The notes beneath the pieces are model-generated. The model saw nothing but the letters and a program-made list of their open reading frames with translations. It did not search any database and was not told the DNA's origin. The translations under genes and the position numbers were made by a program. Below, in pieces: positions 14,252 through 16,016 of a stretch of 16,016 nt of DNA. The stretch is taken from positions 1-16,016 of the forward strand of contig JAATVP010000055.1 of assembly GCA_014523625.1 (NCBI GenBank), given 5' to 3'. Within the stretch, counting starts at the first letter, position 1. Every line of letters begins with the position of its first letter. This DNA is from Nitrososphaerales archaeon TH5896 (GTDB lineage: Archaea > Thermoproteota > Nitrososphaeria > Nitrososphaerales > Nitrososphaeraceae).

Positions 14252-14461
14252 TATCTTGTGAATGAATTTAGCTATAATTTAACATCAAATCATGGCGTCT
14301 CAATTGGTGACTCCTTTTGATCTCTCGTTAAATTAATCAAGCATATTCACCTATCAGGGACCAAAACACTACAATTCACAGTCTATTTTCGGATTGTGAA
14401 TGTAGCTTGAACTACTGCAAGGTCAAAGGAATAATTAGCACAGGCCATTATGCAGAGTTAG

Positions 14462-14469
14462 TATATAAG
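14462..14469 (+). promoter_or_regulatory. TATA box of the hydrolase gene
   Basis: TATATAAG is a strong TATA match. Initiation about 26 bases downstream would fall near 14490, leaving a leader of about 14 bases before TTG 14504. Confidence 0.5.
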
Positions 14470-14503
14470 TAGATGGAATGTTAAAAAATGTGGTCGGCTA
14501 GGG

Positions 14504-15202
14504 TTGGAAGAGCAAAATAATTTCCATTCTCGTAACAGCGGAGTAAGAATAAAAATTAACCAAAAGGATGTGATTGAAGGTGATCTAATTCTTCCCACCT
14601 CTGGTACCACTGCAAAAGGTATTGTTATTTTTGCTCATGGAAGCGGTAGCAGTAGACATAGTCCGAGAAACAAGTATGTTGCACACGTGCTGAATGATGT
14701 CGGTCTTGCTACACTTGTAGTTGATCTGCTTACACTAGAGGAGGGAGCTGTGGATAACCTTACGAAGGAACATAGATTTAATATCGCATTGCTAGCTAAT
14801 AGACTAATTTCCTGTACCGATTGGACTTTACAAAATCCTGAATTGAAAAATTTGAAGATTGGATATTTTGGTGCTAGTACAGGGGCAGCAGCAGCACTAG
14901 TAGCTGCTGCTGCTCGTCCAAATGTGATAAGCGTGATCGTATCGCGCGGTGGTAGACCTGACTTAGCCGGTAAAGAGGTATTAGATCAGATTGAAGCTCC
15001 AACACTGTTAATAGTAGGAGGAAATGATAAAACAGTAATTGAACTTAATCAAGATGCGCTAAAGATGCTTACACGGATCGAAAAAAAGAAGAAACTTATC
15101 TTAATACCTAATGCAACACATCTATTTGAAGAGGAGGGTGCACTAGAAGAAGTTGCTAGACGAGCTAGTGGCTGGTTTGAATGTTTCTTTCTGGAACAAT
15201 GA
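14504..15202 (+). CDS. Alpha/beta hydrolase, dienelactone-hydrolase-like
   Basis: A 232-residue cytoplasmic enzyme of the alpha/beta-hydrolase fold. IVIFAHGSGSSRHSPRNKYV provides the oxyanion-hole HGSGSS loop; the nucleophile elbow is YFGASTGAAAAL, with Ser in G-A-S-T-G; the acid is Asp in LLIVGGNDKTV; the base is His in IPNATHLFEE. The order Ser, Asp, His and the 'VSRGGRPDLA' segment fit the hydrolases often found fused to or beside phosphoribosyltransferase domains in other microbes; here the hydrolase stands alone. The substrate is unknown, probably a small ester or lactone. The only in-frame start before the conserved region is TTG 14504; the frame is closed by a TAG at 14459. ATG 14488 is out of frame. 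The poly-Ala run after the nucleophile is encoded by GCAGCAGCA repeats. Confidence 0.85.
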   Translation: MEEQNNFHSRNSGVRIKINQKDVIEGDLILPTSGTTAKGIVIFAHGSGSSRHSPRNKYVAHVLNDVGLATLVVDLLTLEEGAVDNLTKEHRFNIALLANRLISCTDWTLQNPELKNLKIGYFGASTGAAAALVAAAARPNVISVIVSRGGRPDLAGKEVLDQIEAPTLLIVGGNDKTVIELNQDALKMLTRIEKKKKLILIPNATHLFEEEGALEEVARRASGWFECFFLEQ

Positions 15203-15345
15203 GATTATTTGGCCATTATGAACGACATCTTTCGATTTGTATATTCTCAATGATTGGGGGGATTGATTCTACTTGAGATTAGATTTGAATTTGAAAGATT
15301 GATTGATGAGCCGTAAAATCGAAGATGCGTATCATTGTTGTCAGA

Positions 15346-15369
15346 ACTTCAAAAATCCGTTTTTGAAGT
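15346..15369. terminator. Bidirectional terminator hairpin
   Basis: ACTTCAAAAA (15346-15355) and TTTTTGAAGT (15360-15369) are perfect ten-base inverted repeats around the loop TCCG. Each strand shows a stem whose last bases are a T run. It lies between two convergent genes (stops at 15202 on the plus strand and 15415 on the minus strand), so it can end both transcripts. Confidence 0.65.
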
Positions 15370-15414
15370 CATATCCGCATGGAAATAAATACACTATCGA
15401 AAAATGCAAATAGA

Positions 15415-15795
15415 TCATTGTTCAGAACGCTTTATCCTCTTATTAGGAAATTCAGCTAAAGTCCTTGAGCTGCATCTCAAACAAGCTAGCTCCTCCGCTT
15501 CTGCAAGATAAGATATATAGTAACATTTGGAACATTGAAGACGTCTCAAAGTGCCACGTAGCTCCAATGAATGACTATCATTCATTCTTATGACGTGATG
15601 ATGGAGGAGATTGGCAACCACAATATCTACTAATTGAGAGATCTCACCAAGATCATCATTTCTGTATCTCAGATATGTTTTGATCATTTCTGACGGAAGC
15701 ATTCTCTGTTTAAATTCTAGTCTTCCTTTATTTGACTGCCTAAAGAGATGATCTCGCAAATACCAATCCAACTCTCTAATTTTCACGTCCGTCAT
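15415..15795 (-). CDS. Helical protein with C-terminal zinc ribbon
   Basis: A 126-residue protein. Residues 1-70 are helical (VKIRELDWYLRDHLFRQSNK, EMIKTYLRYRNDDLGEISQL, VDIVVANLLHHHVIR), a shape compatible with a winged-helix or small bundle. Residues 85-115 form a zinc ribbon with C88-x2-C91 and C105-x2-C108 (LQCSKCYYISYLAEAEELAC then LRCSSRTLAEFP). A basic tail follows (NKRIKRSEQ). Proteins of this build usually contact DNA or RNA; a transcription-factor-like role is inference. ATG 15795 is a clear start; TAAAATACTT at 15829-15838 (read on the minus strand) is a plausible TATA box with a leader of about 13 bases. I do not recognise the exact family. Confidence 0.7.
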   Translation of the reverse strand: MTDVKIRELDWYLRDHLFRQSNKGRLEFKQRMLPSEMIKTYLRYRNDDLGEISQLVDIVVANLLHHHVIRMNDSHSLELRGTLRRLQCSKCYYISYLAEAEELACLRCSSRTLAEFPNKRIKRSEQ

Positions 15796-15839
15796 CTCAT
15801 ATTCAACTACTGTTAGAATATGCAGGTGTAAAATACTTA

Positions 15840-16016
15840 TGTTATCTTGGTGGCTTAACTCTGATGAGCAGGGGTTGATATTTGATTATGCCAGTCCCAA
15901 TTCGTCATTTTCGATCAATTGAATTGTTGCCACTAAAAGCCGCTATTGCAGTCGCAACCTAAGAGTGTAAATTCACTAATTGATCTCTGGTTAATATGAC
16001 GGGTAATACTGTCCCA
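15840..16016. other. Window end, no confirmed gene
   Basis: ATG 15996 starts a plus-strand frame (MTGNTVP) that runs off the end; a weak TAAATTCA at 15968-15975 has promoter-like spacing. On the minus strand a frame entering from 16016 (WDSITRHINQRSISEFTLLG) is open until about 15940. Either could be the edge of a gene, but the window stops too soon to decide. Confidence 0.2.

Noticed and set aside
15203..15345. GATTGATT-type words and a six-G run
   Set aside because: Low-complexity chance repeats with no regular period; no element could be defined.

Overview
The window looks like a piece of an ammonia-oxidising archaeal chromosome (Nitrososphaerota/Thaumarchaeota). Its low GC and gene content suggest the order Nitrososphaerales, perhaps near Nitrosocosmicus. 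The signs are: a small zinc-ribbon protein with the CPCCG signature, an AbrB-type regulator, a cupredoxin-like secreted protein with a GDVGHEHN motif, an NHL-repeat fragment, a PRC-barrel-like peptide, a DUF1622 membrane protein, and TATA boxes about 27-30 bases before start codons (leaderless-type promoters). The assignment rests on remembered family features, not on a database search.

Bases 1-1400 are a worn accessory stretch. They hold a short PRC-barrel-like gene (+), a zinc-ribbon gene (-), a decayed DDE transposase remnant (-) with two in-frame stops, and a small CxxC protein (-) followed by a hairpin plus T-tract terminator. Bases 1400-3600 (+) carry the AbrB-like regulator, preceded by a duplicated 22-bp element, then the cupredoxin-like protein and a truncated NHL-repeat gene. 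Bases 3590-4700 (-) carry an orphan fragment, a two-helix membrane protein and an exported helical protein.

Bases 5280-9000 carry a low-complexity/amphipathic-helix protein (+), a patatin-like phospholipase (+) broken by a single-base frameshift between its oxyanion-hole motif and its catalytic serine motif, a DUF1622 membrane protein (-) and a short helical protein (+).

Bases 9340-14250 form the clearest functional unit: a complete ABC importer of the carbohydrate (MalEFGK/UgpABCE) type. The binding protein and two permeases lie on the minus strand and the ATPase is divergent on the plus strand. The 500-bp divergent region holds a palindrome abutting the binding-protein TATA box, a direct repeat before the ATPase gene, and a possible 51-residue ORF. 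An organic-solute importer of this type is notable in a lineage thought of as mainly autotrophic. After it come an alpha/beta hydrolase (+) and a C-terminal zinc-ribbon protein (-), convergent around a near-perfect bidirectional terminator hairpin.

I found no CRISPR array, tRNA, rRNA or defence system. The most interesting signals are the sugar-type importer with its candidate operator, the patatin frameshift, the duplicated element before the AbrB gene, and the cupredoxin fold lacking the usual copper cysteine.
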